From Epiperipatus broadwayi (taxonomy: Eukaryota > Onychophora > Udeonychophora > Euonychophora > Peripatidae), in contig JAQFVV010006710.1 of NCBI GenBank assembly GCA_028023455.1, positions 246,001-310,000 of the forward strand: a DNA stretch of 64,000 nucleotides. Direction: 5' to 3'. Made by a program: the position numbers and the translations under genes. Below, one piece after another: positions 1 to 12,596 of this stretch; position 1 is the stretch's first letter; every line of letters starts with the position of its first letter. The notes beneath the pieces were generated by a model. The model was not told the DNA's origin, ran no database searches, and worked only from the letters and a program-made list of their open reading frames with translations.

Positions 1-2660
1 GATAATTTTTAATTATATCAATGGATTATTGATCAAAATATCTAATAAAAAAATGTATTAAATTTGCATTTTTCTTAACTCTTTATCACAGTTTTTTCAC
101 TATTCATTATTATTAATTTATCAAAAATTAATTTACACATACCAAATCATAATTTTCATCAAGTCTTTCTTCTGCCTTTTGCCTTATTTTTCAAAATACA
201 TTTTATTATTTATATACATCAAGAATACTTTCATTATATCATGCTGTTTAGAATTAAAAAAATGAATCTGACAATTCTCCAACTTTTTTTTTGTATGTAA
301 AAACGAATTTATAATATCCAAATGTTTGATACATTTTTGAAATGCCAGTACAAATATTACTTCAGCTGAAATTCTTATAGCTAAAATATTTATTTAATAA
401 TTAATATACAACAGTACATTGCCAAAGAATTGGTTAGATAAATTTCCATATTTGATTTTAGTAAATATATAAAACATTAAAGTAAATAAAGGCAGAATCA
501 AATTAAATATTGACATTATTTATATATATCACATTAATACTGACTGAGGTTTGAAACAAACATTTCTAAACAAAAGCAAAATACTTGATTCAAATGTATT
601 AATAATCTATTTATAAAACGTTTTAATCTATTAATCTTATTTATAAATCTTAGGAATTTATTTTTCCATAAACTTTTAATCTTTATATTAATAATTACTA
701 TTTTATTTACTTAATAGCACTTTCTGAATAAAAAAAAAAAAAAGTAAAAGATGTAATCTAAATTTACAAATATCTTCATCTTATTCCATAGGCATTTACT
801 GCAAGCCTAAAAATAATTAATGGCATTATATTAGATAGCAGTGCTATATAATATCTACATCTCCAGAAACATTTTCTGGCTTGCACTCATCAATGAGGAC
901 TAAGGATTCAAAATTGTTAGTAATGCATTTAGAAGATAGGTTTAACGCTTTTATACTATTTTAAAAATCTGAACTTTAAAAGAAACCCATAAGGTTTTAA
1001 GACTAAGACAATTCATTCATACAATTATATAGATCAGTAATTTTATATCTAAATAACATCAGTTTTATGCTAATTTTAAACAATCATATGATGCTTAATT
1101 GATTATAGACTAACAACCTTTTGGGAAACTATTATTGAAATGTAGGTATACTATTCTTCCAGCATGCGATTTTTCTTTTGGAATTTTTTTCTTTATACTT
1201 ATAAAATAAAGAATAAATCACTCTTTCCTTAAACTATGAATAAATAACATACTATTGACAAAGGATCAAAAAAAGAATTATTAAGACCAAGTTTTCATTT
1301 TGCTAATATATTGGTTTCATTATGACTTTCCATCAATGTGCCAAGGGTAGATTATAAATAGCAAAAGTTTAAAAATAGATGATCTATTTATCGACCCTTT
1401 TCAACAGCGTTATTTATTCATAATTTGAGGGGAAATTGGTTTACTCTAAAAATTGCAATAAGTCAGCAAATATTCTCAGGATAATAAAATTGGACTGATT
1501 TCCAAACCACTGATATATAACATTTACCATATGATCTCAGCCTAATGTTTATTAGCTTATTGTCAGAATAAAATATTTTTTATAGTCTATTTAAGTTAGA
1601 AAACAGAGCACCATCAATGTATAATTTGTATGAAGATCAAGCAGATTTAAACTACTATGTATATTGATATCATCATGTCATCAGCTCAGATATACACCTA
1701 TTTATCAAACATATGTATACAATATTGTATAAAGTTATAAGCAGCACTTGTTTTTTTAAAATTTTATTTACTTACATTTCTGATACAATCATTATAATAT
1801 CTCTCTATTATAATAAAAAGAATTAATATGAGTATTATATGAGTGTTTTACATCTAGGATAAAAATAAAACACTTGAATAACATAATGTAAATTATTATC
1901 TAAAAATAAAAGGAAAAAATGCAAAAGCTGATACTTTATGTTTTAATTAAAATTCAATATATATAAGTTTAAATAAATGACAAAATGCATTTAATTTGTT
2001 TTTGTAAAAGTAATCTCCAGTTATAAGATTTCTAAGACACACACATAATTTTTTCATACATACAATCATATAAATTGGGCATATTCTTAATAAAAAATCA
2101 TAAAGAAAATGTTTGAAAGTAGTAAAGTTTGCTGATAAACAATGGTTTTAAAGAGAGAATTATTACAAGTACTTTGAAGTAGAACAAAGAATAGGAAAGA
2201 TTAAGAAAAGTAGTTAGAAATGATATATGGTATCCATATAATAAAGGTCAACTGATAATAATAAAACACTACTTAAAATCAAACATTAACCTTATGATTG
2301 TTTTTATATATTGGATTATTTCCATCATTTAATACTAAGTATTGAATGTCTTGGCTGCAGAAAGGAGTTTGTTATTAACTGAAAAGAGACCCTTTGATTC
2401 CTCTTGTAGGCCTTCTAGGACAAATTCCTAATATCCACTCCATACGTTCTTGTCGTTGCAGCTGTAATTACTATGTGATTATTCATATAGTATACGAACA
2501 TGGATGGGCTGCTCATCAACACACATTAGGCAGCGTGGTGAGTTTATTGCTTTTTACCTCAGAGTTTAAGATCAAGAAACACCATGGTCTTTTTTCTCAG
2601 TGCCTGATAAAGCAGATGAATGTTTGTGTAAATGATAAATATTTTTCCAATACATATATA
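1..2660. other. AT-rich stretch with no recognised feature
   Basis: I see no coding region, RNA gene or clear repeat structure here beyond short A or T runs. A 90-codon open frame at 2394-2666 ends at the 5' edge of the LINE that follows. It has no recognisable domain and could be 5' flank or untranslated leader of that LINE. Confidence 0.5.
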
Positions 2661-2682
2661 CAATGATGACCGACAAAAATAA

Positions 2683-2759
2683 AGCACGGGCCCTTATTCC
2701 CAGGAGGCTGTAAAGTCACCAACCAAAGCAGTGGTTGGTGACCGAAGGTGGAGGGTGCT
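2683..2759 (+). other. Perfect 11-bp hairpin in the LINE 5' leader, enclosed by a 5-bp pairing
   Basis: Positions 2715-2725 (GTCACCAACCA) pair without mismatch to 2732-2742 around a 6-base loop AAGCAG. Outside it, AGCAC at 2683-2687 can pair with GTGCT at 2755-2759, and GGG at 2688-2690 can pair with CCC at 2699-2701. CGAA follows the hairpin directly. RTE and R2 LINEs are known to carry HDV-like self-cleaving ribozymes at their 5' ends, where a CNRA tract after helix P4 holds the catalytic C. I cannot find a partner for helix P1 and the tract after the hairpin is too long, so this is only a structured leader with a partial resemblance. Confidence 0.45.
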
Positions 2760-2798
2760 AAGAATCCCCTGATTGCGGACCTAGGCTGCCATTTGATG

Positions 2799-3520
2799 AT
2801 GACTTTTTATTTAGGTACTTACAACTGCAGATCACTTTCAAGTGAAGGAAGATTGCAAGAATTAGAAGAACTGTCTTATATTAAATGGGACAATATTGGA
2901 CTTTGTGAAGTTAGAAGAAAAGGTGTAGAGACAATTGATTTAAAAAGTGGACATATACTCTATTATAAAGGTACAAATATTGGAAGTACAAGTGGAGTAG
3001 GATTCATTATAAATAAAAAGTGGGAGAACAATATTGTGGAGATTGATGGGTGTATCGGACAGGGTGGCAAAATTAGTTATACAACTTAATAGCAGATACC
3101 AAATGCAGATAATTCAGGTTTATGCGCCAACAAGTTCTCATAGTTATGAAGAAGTAGATTTTTATATGGATGTACAAAAGGTTTTTGATCACAGTAAACA
3201 TTTTAAAATAGTTATGGGAGAATTTAATGCTAGATTGGTAAACAAATGAAAGGTGAAAGTGCTGTAGGTAATTTTGGTTATGGTAATAGAAATGAGAGAG
3301 GACATAGACATGTGGAATTCGCAGAAAAAACAACAACTTTATATTATGAATTCTTTTTTTGAAAAAAATGTTAAAACAAAATGGACATGGAAGCATCCAA
3401 ATGAAACTACAGCAGAATTGGATTATATTTTGACTAACAGGAAATAAATATTTCAAGATTGTAATGTTCTTAATAAATTTAACACAGGAAGTGATCATCG
3501 ATTAGTAAGGTGTAAGATAC
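2799..3520 (+). pseudogene. LINE endonuclease domain (APE/EEP fold), frameshifted
   Basis: The first frame opens with GTYNCRSL, the usual start of RTE endonucleases, and continues through WDNIGLCEVRRKG, which holds the catalytic glutamate region. Near 3060 the reading shifts by one and continues with IIQVYAPTSS and VMGEFNA, the latter matching the usual (G)DFNA box with D replaced by E. A further shift leads to TAELDYILTN and GSDHRLV, the closing SDH box of the fold, with a stop codon near 3447. The enzyme would nick target DNA to prime reverse transcription. The shifts, the stop and the altered GDFNA box make it inactive. Confidence 0.85.
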
Positions 3521-3524
3521 GTGT

Positions 3525-3940
3525 TAATGCAAAACTAGAGAGACAAAAATTATTAAGAAAAACATTTACAGTTGATATTCCTAATCTTCAGAAACATTCT
3601 AATGAATTTAAATTAGAACTTACAAATCGGTTTCAAGTATTAGTAGATTTTGAACATGATTCAGATTTGAATGAAATTAATATGAAAATAACTGATACAC
3701 TTTTAAAACTGCAACAAAGATAGCTGGTAGAAAAAAACAGCAATTGGTTAATAAAATTTCTACCGAGACTAGAGAATTTATGAAGAAAAGAAGGAATATG
3801 AAGATATACAAAAATGATGCATTAAAAAGAATTGAATATCTCGAATTTTGTAAAATGGTGCGGAAAAGAGTTGAAAATGATATAAGAAAGTATAACTGTG
3901 AACTAACAAGAAAGCTGTAGAAGAGAATAAAAGTATCAAG
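3525..3940 (+). pseudogene. Linker between LINE endonuclease and RT domains
   Basis: After the SDH box the same frame reads LERQKLLRKTFTVDIPNLQ and continues to a stop near 3720. A second frame then gives a charged, lysine- and arginine-rich stretch (TREFMKKRRNMK and onward), as expected for the spacer of RTE polyproteins. No catalytic motif is expected here. It is kept separate because the frame changes on both sides. Confidence 0.65.
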
Positions 3941-3941
3941 A

Positions 3942-5067
3942 ATGTTAACCAACATTTTGGTATTGGTAGGAAATTTATATCTGCAATACGAAAAAAAGAT
4001 GAAATTATTATTAAAAAAAGATGATATCATGAAATTGGTAGAAGATTTTTATCAAGAATTATACAGTAATAAAGAACAAGTACCTCCTATATCTATTACA
4101 TCTTACGAATTGTCCAAAATTTTAAATAAAGAAGTGAGACATGCAATTAAATGTATGAAGAAAGGAAAGGCTCCAGATAATGATGGAATTATAATTGATA
4201 TATTAAAAGAAGCAAGTGAAGAAATAGAAATTTTTTTTAGCAAAGTTATATACAAATGTCTAAATGATAAAGACGTACCGGATGATTGGAAGAATGCAGT
4301 AATAATATTAATATTTAAAAAAGGTGATAAAGAAGATATTAGAAATTAGAGAACTATCAGCCTTTTATCAGTTTTATATAAAATTTTTACCAAGATAATT
4401 ACAACTCGTCTACAGAGAACATTGGATTTCCACCAACCAAGAGAACAAGCTGGATTTAAAAGTGGTTTTAGTACAGTAGATCATATCCAGGTATTGAGGG
4501 AAATGATAGAAAGGAAAAATGAATATGAGTTGTCATTATGTTTTGGATTTGTAGATTATGAAAAGGCATTTGATTCTATAAACATTTCTTCAGTGATTAA
4601 AGCATTGGATCATCAAGGTATAGATTCAGGATATTGTCATATTTTAAAAAATATTTATAAAAATGCAACAGCAACAAAAGTCAACATTGAGAAAGGTGTA
4701 AGACGAGGTGACTCCATATCTCCAAAACTTTTTATAGCAGTGCTGCAAAAAGTATTTTGTGGATTAAAATGGAAAACTAAAGGAGTGAAAGTAAATGGAG
4801 ATTATTTAAGTCATTTAAATTTCGCAGATGATGCAGTTGTTTTTGCAAATAATGCTTCAGTGCTGCAGGAGTTATCAGATGAAAGTAGGACTAAAGATAA
4901 ATGTTAAAAAGACTAAAGCAATGTTTAATCGATTTGCTCAAAATATAAAAATAAAGATTGATTATGATGAATTAGAAGAAATTAACAATTACAAATACCT
5001 TGGACAGATTATTAATACAGATGGAAACATAATGGAAGAAATTAATCATAGAATTAAACTTGGTTAG
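3942..5067 (+). pseudogene. LINE reverse transcriptase domain, with stops and one frameshift
   Basis: The frame beginning at 3942 enters the RT fold at MKKGKAPDNDGI (about 4155-4190). It continues through DDWKNAVIILIFKKGD and, past an in-frame TAG at 4347, through RTISLLSVLYKIF, REQAGFKSGFST, FVDYEKAFDSI and GVRRGDSISPKLF, to the catalytic LNFADDAVVFA box at about 4818-4848. Near 4900 the frame shifts by one into INVKKTKAMFN and the conserved YKYLGQIINTDG. All RT motifs are recognisable in order, so the assignment is firm. The enzyme would copy the element RNA at the nicked target. The stop in the fingers/palm region and the frameshift rule out activity. Confidence 0.92.
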
Positions 5068-5600
5068 AGTGCTTTTGGTAGAAATAACTTGATACTAAAA
5101 AGAAATATGCCTATGTGTTTGAAATGGAAGGTTTTTAACAAATGTATTTTACCAGTTCTTACTTATGGATCTGAGACTTGGACACTTAATAGAAGAGCAA
5201 TACAGAGACTTCAGACCACTCAAAGTATGGAGAGATGTATGTTGGGAATAACAAGAAGAGATTGAAAACGCAATGTATGGATAAGAGAACAAATAGGTGT
5301 TACTGACCTCATTGAAAAAATTAAAAGATTGAAGTGGAGTTGGGCTGGACATATTGCTAGAAGAGATGATAATAGATGAACAATTGAAATTTTAAACTGG
5401 ATTCCAAGAGATTGTAAAAGACCCAGAAAGAGACCACATGTGAGATGGATGGATGAAATAAGAAAGTGTGCAGGGATGATGTGGAGAAGAGAAGCTAATG
5501 ATAGGAGAAGATGGATTAAACTTGGAGAGACCTTTATCCTGCAGTGGATTGATAATGGCATCTCTTCCATGACACATAACCATGTCTTTCCTGTTCATCT
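5068..5600 (+). pseudogene. C-terminal region of the RTE LINE
   Basis: This continues the RT frame after the stop at 5065-5067 (a tryptophan codon in relatives, by position). It contains LPVLTYGSETWTL, MLGITRRD, IKRLKWSWAGHIARRDD and RPRKRPHVRWMDEI, and ends with DRRRWIKLGETFILQWID. This is the standard tail of RTE proteins. Stops interrupt it near 5263 and 5378. Open frames on the opposite strand over 5149-5598 are shadows of this region. Confidence 0.88.
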
Positions 5601-5607
5601 TCTGTTT

Positions 5608-7150
5608 TTTTTTTAATTTTCCATGTTCTTAGCAATTTACATTTTTGCGATATACATTTTTAAAAAATACTTTACTAAAACCAAAATAAAATATCTTCAT
5701 TTTGGTCATTTATACTTTAAGTAAAATTTCATAACTAATATTATTTGAATATTTATTTATTTTAATATTAAAAAATAAAATGAATATTTTAATATTAACT
5801 GATACTCAAGTATTACTGATGATTATTATTATTACAACAACAACAATAATAGTAGTAGTATGCAAAAGTAGCTTGTATGCTTTTTGGTGCGCACGGTACA
5901 CTTTCATTTACAATAATAATCCCAGAAATCACCCCTACATACTTACCAACAAGTAAAAACAATACAACAAAAAGAAAAATAACTGATATAAATACTTACA
6001 CCAACAACACCTGATCATTAATGCATCTAAATTTGAGTGGTAGCATGACACACCTCCAAAACAACAGCAACAAAATCAAATTTGATACTTTCTGTGAAAT
6101 GCATAAAACAACACTGTTATTCATAACTACAGTATGTAAATAAAGATCAGTGTAAAACACATATAGCACTTTGAATTCCTGTAACTTGAATTATACTATT
6201 CCAACTAAGTATCACCCAGTTCTTCGTATTGCCACAGGTGATCCAAAAAGACTGTAACCTTTTTTTATAGCTTTATTAATCATGTCTTCTGCAAGATGAT
6301 GATAATAATAATAATAAACTTACTTTGTCCCTTCTTGGATCTAAGTATATATATAGACACTACTTTGTTTACTCATAGACATCAAATCCTCAATTAAAAT
6401 CAATTATTGTCTAATGAATTTTTAAGATGTGTGGCTCATATTCAAAACAAAAATACAGTGGTTCTATACTCATTTTATAATGCAATAATATTCAAATTCA
6501 TGTTTTATATCTATATCTATACTATTGTTTCATTGACTGAATAATTTTATGGAGGTTGTAATAAAACAAACTTTTTATTTTTCACTTGTGGTTACAATGT
6601 TTTTCACACATGAACCAAATAATGTATGGACTAAATTAAACACTTGTGGTTACAATGTTTTTCACACATGATCCGAATAATATATGGACTAAATTAAAGA
6701 CATAGTCTCTATTCATTATACAATCTAGAAATATTAGATTTATATTAGTGTAAATTGAACACATCTATATAATTGTTGATCCTGTAACCAAAAGAGTAAA
6801 TCATTAATGAACAGTCGAATGTGAGCACTCAATTTTTAATGATATCAAATAATCTAAATGATTATAATTTAAAGATAATCTGTAGTCTATTTTTATATCC
6901 TTCCACATTATCAATATATCTATTTGATCCAAATGCAGCATAAAGTCCATGTCATTCGTGATATTATTTGTATTTTCAAACTGATCATTTGTTTATAACC
7001 AAGTGATTTCTGCTGGTGCTGTTTTCTAATGCAGTAATTTATGTAACTTATCTTTCCTATGAAGGAAAGTTCAAAAACCCATGAATTTGTATTGGATCAA
7101 ATACATTTAATATTTTATCAATATAAACTCAAATTTTGTAGCTGAACTGA
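5608..7150. other. AT-rich stretch with microsatellites and one short tandem duplication
   Basis: I see no gene. Present are a (TTA)n-like tract near 5820-5860, a (GATAAT)-like run near 6297-6315 and the 58-bp duplication listed separately. Confidence 0.5.
6583..6698. repeat. 58-bp tandem duplication
   Basis: Positions 6583-6640 and 6641-6698 both begin CACTTGTGGTTACAATG and end GGACTAAATTAAA. They differ at only a few bases, so the duplication is fairly recent. No function is apparent. Confidence 0.9.
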
Positions 7151-8190
7151 TGATAAGTGCTGGAAAAAGATAAAAGAAAGTTAAATATTGTGAATAGGTA
7201 TAACTATTTGGGAATCGTCTTAAGTAATCAGAGAAATTTCTTGGATGAATGGGGAAAAAAAAGATAAATGAAGCAAAAAAAAGAAAGGGACTAATAAAGA
7301 AATTAACAGTGTTTTCATATAATAAATATGATGTAGCAAGAATTATATGTAAGGGAGTGGCAGTCGCAGAGTTAACTTATGATAATGGTAAGGGTGTTAG
7401 ATTACTTTGAAAAAGTACAAAGAGAAGTACAAAGACATGCATTAGATGCAGATGTGTGGCTGGAAAAGGAGGCAATTCAAGGAGAAATGGGATGGTCAAG
7501 TTTTTATATAAGAGATGCAAAAAGCAAAATGAAAATATTTGGTAGATTGCAGTTTATGGATAGTAAAAGAATAGCCAAAATTGTATATTTAATTAGGTTA
7601 TGAGTAAAGGACAGGCAACAAGATGGGTGAGAAAGGTAGTATGGTATGCAGAAGATTTGATAGACTTTATGTCAGTATACATGGACAAATGGTGGAATGA
7701 TTGTGTAAGGAGGATTGTTGAGTGTTATAGTGACAAAGAATGGAATAGAAGAATAGATGCATTAATAAAAAATAGGGAGTTGGACAGGTAGATAACTAGT
7801 ATGGAAAGTAAAAAGAGTTTAAATATATATAGAAGTAAAGAGAATATTGGGTGTAAGTTAATTTATAATAGTAAGGAAAGTAGTTTACTCTTTAAGGTTC
7901 GAACAGGATTGTTAACAACAAGAGTATATGCACATAAAAGGAAATATATGGGCGATTTACTCTGCAAGTTATGTAAGGAAGACATGGAAAATATTGGCAT
8001 TTGTGGGAGAATAAATATAAACAAAACGATTATACAGGTAGTGAGTTCATGGTTTTTATGTTGGGTTTGGAAAAAGATAAGAGGGATCTAGATATAAAGA
8101 CCATAGAGTTGACAAGGATGATGTTGTGGAAATGGGATGGAGCAGGATAGAAAAGAATATGGGGAAAACTCAAGACGGGGAATGAAAAAG
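7150..8190 (+). pseudogene. C-terminal fragment of a second non-LTR retrotransposon
   Basis: Three successive open stretches (7379-7603, 7600-7791, 7801-8091) read as one broken protein. Upstream, NRYNYLGIVLSNQRNFLDEWG matches the region just after the RT palm of LINE proteins. Then come DYFEKVQREVQRHALDAD, EAIQGEMGWSSF and RDAKSKMKIFGRLQFMDSKR, a pattern I know from the C-terminal part of many arthropod LINE proteins. A cysteine motif CKLCKEDMEN near 7963-7990 resembles the zinc knuckle at the end of such proteins. The endonuclease and the RT core are missing, as in a 5'-truncated insertion. It is a different lineage from the RTE copy at 2.7 kb. The exact clade is not clear to me. Confidence 0.75.
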
Positions 8191-8576
8191 GAAGGTAAGT
8201 TGGCAAACAGCTTTCTCTGGGCATAGTGGCTGAGAGATTTCTGATTTAAATAAAAGAGAAGCTGCATTGCATCGCATCAATTATTTAAAATTCAAATTTG
8301 TGACAGTTGAAAAAATGAATAAGAAGGTAAGTGTTAATATTAATTAGAAAAGAATTCAAAATAATTTATAAGATTAATTAGTAAGTTTAAATAAACTTAA
8401 TAACTATAGGTAAGTAATAAATATCTTTATAGACTGCTTTAATAAGAAAAGTTTTGCATTAAGAGAGGCATAATTTAAGACAGATAACAGTTATATAGCA
8501 GAGACATTGAAGTTAAGTTATAGAAAGTCAAGATTACAAAGTTTAGTTAATACAATATTTGGTGGTTATTTTTTTG

Positions 8577-10884
8577 ACCATACAAGTCGCTTGATGACAC
8601 TTTATACTCTTTAATACACATAAATATTACATTACATGGCCTTTTCAACGTTATTAAATTTCAATATTCACAAATAAATATTTGATGACTTTTTTTACTT
8701 TATTTTGGATTGACTTTTTTTTTTTTTCGATTGACTTCCTTTTTATAATTTCTTTTTTCCTAATTTACTTTTTTTTAAAATATCAGATGTGATTCTTTAC
8801 TTTTTTTTTATACTTGTTTTGTCGTAATTACATTTTTTCTTTTTTTTAAAAAAGGGCATAATTTGCTTCTTGTTGTTGCATAAATTACATCTTTTATTGA
8901 CTTCTTTTTAGGACTTTTTTGGTTGATTTACTTTTTTTTTTTTGGATTGCCTTTTTTTTTTTACAACTTCTTTTTGAGTAATTTACTTTTTTTTTTAAAT
9001 ATCAGATGTTATTATAAAAATAGTCCATCAATTTTTGATAACCACGTCTTTAATACATTAAAAAAAAAAAAAAAAGGAAATAATAGAAATGAACATTTTG
9101 ACAAAAAAGTAAAATGTTTATTTTCTTTAAATAAACATTAATTTCAATATTTACAAACATTTGAATAATACATTTTAAGTTCGAGAACTAACAAATAATC
9201 TTCGAACTTGGGGAAGTATAGTTATGTATGTGTACAATTAAAATACACATACATGCAAAGTAATAGTAAATGTTATAAATATTAATTCTTGTTAAGCGCT
9301 TCTAGCCTTATATAAGTAATAGTAAATGTTGTAAATGGGGATTTAATATTTAAACGTATGTATGTATATAATTTATCGCAGTATATAAGTTATATATACG
9401 TGAAGATAAAAAAATTCTTCGTTAATTTATATTAAACTTTAATAGTTGTGTTATTTTTTAAAACAGCAAGAAAACAAATCCCTTTAGATGAGAAGTTTAG
9501 TTGACAAAGGCACTTTGCTGATAAACAATATGTGTAATTAAAAAGTAATTGGGCTGCAAAAATAATCAATCAAACTAAGACTTAAGTCTAAATCTGTTAC
9601 TATTTAGTGAACTGGGAGGGATTGATCTGACCAGGATGGACAAGATGTGACCAATCAAATCCAGGAAATCAGGACTGGGGAAATGAGTGTAAGTGTAAAA
9701 AATTGGACACTTGCAACTGGAAGCTCTACCGATGCAGATGAACTTTGAAAGGTGACTAATGTCTATTATTTAGCATGGTAGCTCCAGAGCGGCATAGGGA
9801 CTGTACAATAGGTCGTATTCGATCACTATTGTTTTGGTATGCCTTTGGATTTATTTGATGTAAACATAATTATGTTAATGTACTCGTGTAAATATATATA
9901 TATATTAATCTATAACTAATATATTCTTTCCGCATATGTATTATAATTAAATTTGCTTTTACTAATTCTATCGGTATTAGCCTTTATTGAATATAATTAT
10001 TGTATGCCTATATAGGCAGGGCAAGGTTAGTTTCCTGCATAGATTGTTCATCAGCGGGTATTATAATTAGCGGACATATCATTTAATACTAAAAAAAATT
10101 ATTTCCAAAAAAGATATATAACATCTCTCAAAATCATTAATTAACAGCCGTTGGAACACATCTGGTTGCGGCAAGGAACACCTTCAATGGAAGGATGCCG
10201 AATCACATTCAAAGGTGTAGGTATGCAATTTTCTTAACCACATGGCTTGTCCGCAAATGCATTTTTGAGCATCGGATATAATTTTTTTATAATGAAAAAA
10301 TAACACAGACACCTTTTCTGTCATTGGCAATTGGGTAAACTTAACACTGTCATGGACAGAATATGCCATTTTGTCAAACAATACTGTGTCCTTGAAAAGT
10401 GCATGAATAGTTGCGAGATATAATACAAATCACGCTTCACCAGACCCTTTCCTAAAAAAATTTCAACATTACTAACTCTTCAAAAAAATTAAACTCATTA
10501 CAATTATTACAAACTAATTCTCCATTACTTCGTGTATAAGACAATCAATTTAAAATACAGATTTAAAATTAACACTGCCATTTAAAAACAGATACTGTAA
10601 AAATGTACTAATTTAACTGTTTGTAGAAACAATGAAACAAGACATCGTAAGAAGTATTATGCTAAGCGTATACAGCTAGTCAAATGAGGATTGCGATAAA
10701 TTCGCAAACCACATTAAACTAGCCGTTTTACTAGGCCACTTAAAGGCTACTTGTAAAGCAGTTTTACAGGGCAAACTTAAAAGCCCTCGTAAAAGCAGTT
10801 TTACAGGCTAACTTAAATGGCCTCAGAAATAGCATAATAATGTGGTATTGGCTGGCAGCAATGCCATCAAGTGGCTTGTATGGT
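8577..10884. mobile_element. Non-autonomous TIR element, copy 1
   Basis: The left end begins ACCATACAAGTCGCTTGATG at 8577. The right end, read on the minus strand from 10884, begins ACCATACAAGCCACTTGATG. The match continues inward for roughly 30 bases, and outward both ends run into T-rich sequence. The core CTTGATGGC-type TIR is shared with the elements at 30.5-32.6 kb and 33.9-34.8 kb. The interior has no transposase. It holds T-rich imperfect repeats at 8680-9010, in which the stretch ending AAATATCAGATGT occurs twice (near 8775 and 8995), and a short repeat containing AAGCAGTTTTACAGG at 10755-10816. I could not settle a target-site duplication, so the superfamily is open. Confidence 0.6.
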
Positions 10885-10889
10885 GAAAA

Positions 10890-12380
10890 AAATAAATATC
10901 CAATATTTTAAATTTAGTTAGGAAGAATTTCATTTTAGAAGACATTTCTTTATAGGACAATTAATTATATAGTCAACTGGAATTAGAGAATAAATTAGAA
11001 GGTTAGAAATGAAAACAATTTAAAAGGTATTACCTAATTTATTCCGAGTCTGCATTGAAAATCTAGGTCCCATGACGGAACGATAATTTGAAGTTGGCTT
11101 TCATTATTTTGGCATAGGAATAGCTAGCTATTGAGATTTGTTCAAGAGTTCCACAGTCCAAAAATAAAATATTTAACAAAATTTTTCCGGCTTTATGGTA
11201 CTTTTGCGATCATACTTGGGACAACGGGAAACAGGCAGGTTAGGGTCATTTACCCCACCATCATATTGCCATACATATATTTTAAAATAAAACCAGCGTG
11301 GATTCACCATGCTCTTTCTCAAACAAACTGACTAATCCTCTTCCTATTGTTCTCTTGGTCTATTTATACGTTCCCAGAGTACTTCTCAAAAATTCCCCTT
11401 TTTCAATAGCCCAAGGCAAAACGGATACATTTGACTCAGGTAATCATAATCATCAATCCAAAATATTTTAGTATTGTCTCCCTAAGATCCACTCTCCCGA
11501 TAAACCCACTAATTTTATTTTGTTTCAAATCTATTTTAAGTTCACTTAGATTTGAGGAATTTTTTTTAAAAATATCTTTCCTATGATTTATTTTTAATTT
11601 AATTAAAAAATCCATTACTACTCTGCTAATGGATTTTTTTTTATTTTAATACACTATAGAATGTGATCAGGGTCTATCACAAAAGTAAATCTCCAGAATA
11701 AAATACTGACTTTAAAAAATATATTATTTTAAAAATTTATTTCTTGATTTTTATAAAAGTTTCCGTCTATAATTATATATATCCATGCATATATATATAT
11801 ATATCTGAGTCCATCCAACATTTATGGTCAAAGTTTTAAATAGAAAATACTGACATTTTATTTACTTATTAGCTGATCTAGAAATTCAATATATACAAGA
11901 TGGCAGACAGAAAGTTTTATAATAATCATTCCAAGTCTGGATCAAGTTCGATCCTAGGTTAGAAATATAGAAAGACATGAAGCATGGATCTGATCTCATT
12001 GCTTGAATACAGTAAAAAAATATGGATAATTACTCTTTTATAATATTATGCCTTATGATTGGCATTGGCTTGATGAAGATTAAGCTTAATATTTTTTTAA
12101 TGTCTTTTTTAAAATTCAGTCACAAAGATTGCTGTAATACTATGTTAATCAATTTTATTTTCTTATATTTGCTTCTTATAATACATTACTGATTTTTTCT
12201 TATCACTACTTTCTTAATTTATTTCTTACTCTCATTATAAGCTGATAGATTAGTTGTTTTAATACTATGTTTATAAATTTTATTTTCTTATAATACATTG
12301 CTGATTTTTATTTTTCACTGCATTCTTCATTTATTTTTTACTCAAATTATAAACCCTATTTTTCCATACTATTATAATAT
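10890..12380. other. AT-rich stretch with one strong hairpin
   Basis: No gene recognised. The hairpin at 11605-11640 is listed separately. A (TA)n tract lies at about 11789-11803. A B-box-like sequence, AAGTTCGATCC, lies near 11945 but has no convincing A box. Confidence 0.5.
11605..11640. repeat. Perfect 13-bp hairpin
   Basis: AAAAAATCCATTA at 11605-11617 is the exact complement of TAATGGATTTTTT at 11627-11639, around the loop CTACTCTGC. It looks like a bacterial intrinsic terminator, but in this eukaryotic setting it is more likely a remnant of a small inverted repeat. Confidence 0.7.
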
Positions 12381-12536
12381 ATATATATGAAAAATAAAAA
12401 CAAGTTAGTCACGTAACCTGCTATCACTTGTTATTTATGATCAATAGATGGCGTCTTTACCAAAACCGCCGAAACAAGTGTAAAATATTTTTACATAAAC
12501 GCAAAAGGAGTCAGAATTAACTACCTCTTTCATTTT

Positions 12537-12596
12537 GCTCACCTCCAGATCAGCTGATTTCAAGCTGGTTTGCTTTCGTCAGTGGAAGGATAGAGC
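12537..12596 (-). ncRNA. Hammerhead ribozyme (type I), unit 1
   Basis: On the minus strand the 60 bases contain CUGACGA, then helix II (AAGC, loop AAACCA, GCUU), then GAAA. Helix III is AUC/GAU around the loop AGCU, and the predicted cleavage falls after the C of AUC. Helix I has a proximal part CUUCCA/UGGAGG (one G-U pair), an internal loop UAUC/U and a distal part GCUC/GAGC. All invariant core positions (CUGANGA, GAAA, NUH) are present and all three helices pair. The RNA would cut itself into unit-length pieces. The assignment rests on pattern and pairing alone. Confidence 0.88.

Larger units (their letters stand above)
2670..5600 (+). mobile_element. RTE-clade non-LTR retrotransposon, near full length, inactivated
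   Basis: Read left to right, the segment gives a leader with a strong hairpin, an apurinic-type endonuclease, a linker, a reverse transcriptase and the C-terminal region typical of RTE elements (the proteins often mis-annotated as craniofacial development protein 2-like). The order EN then RT in one polyprotein, the FADD catalytic box and the closing motif LGETFILQWID are what I recognise. The coding sequence is broken by several frameshifts (near 3060, 3250-3360, 3720, 4900) and in-frame stops (near 3447, 4347, 5065, 5263, 5378). No poly(A) tail is clear; a T run follows at about 5607. Both ends are approximate. It is an old, immobile copy. Confidence 0.9.

Noticed and set aside
2394-2666. 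90-codon open frame as a gene
   Set aside because: No recognisable domain; it sits at the edge of a LINE and is probably leader or flank.
8923-9141. 72-codon open frame as a gene
   Set aside because: It is a translation of poly(T) repeats within a TIR element.
10020-10075. Minus-strand CUGAUGA followed by GGAAAC near 10030-10060, resembling a hammerhead core
   Set aside because: The 13 bases between the two boxes cannot form helix II, and no NUH triplet with matching helix I follows.
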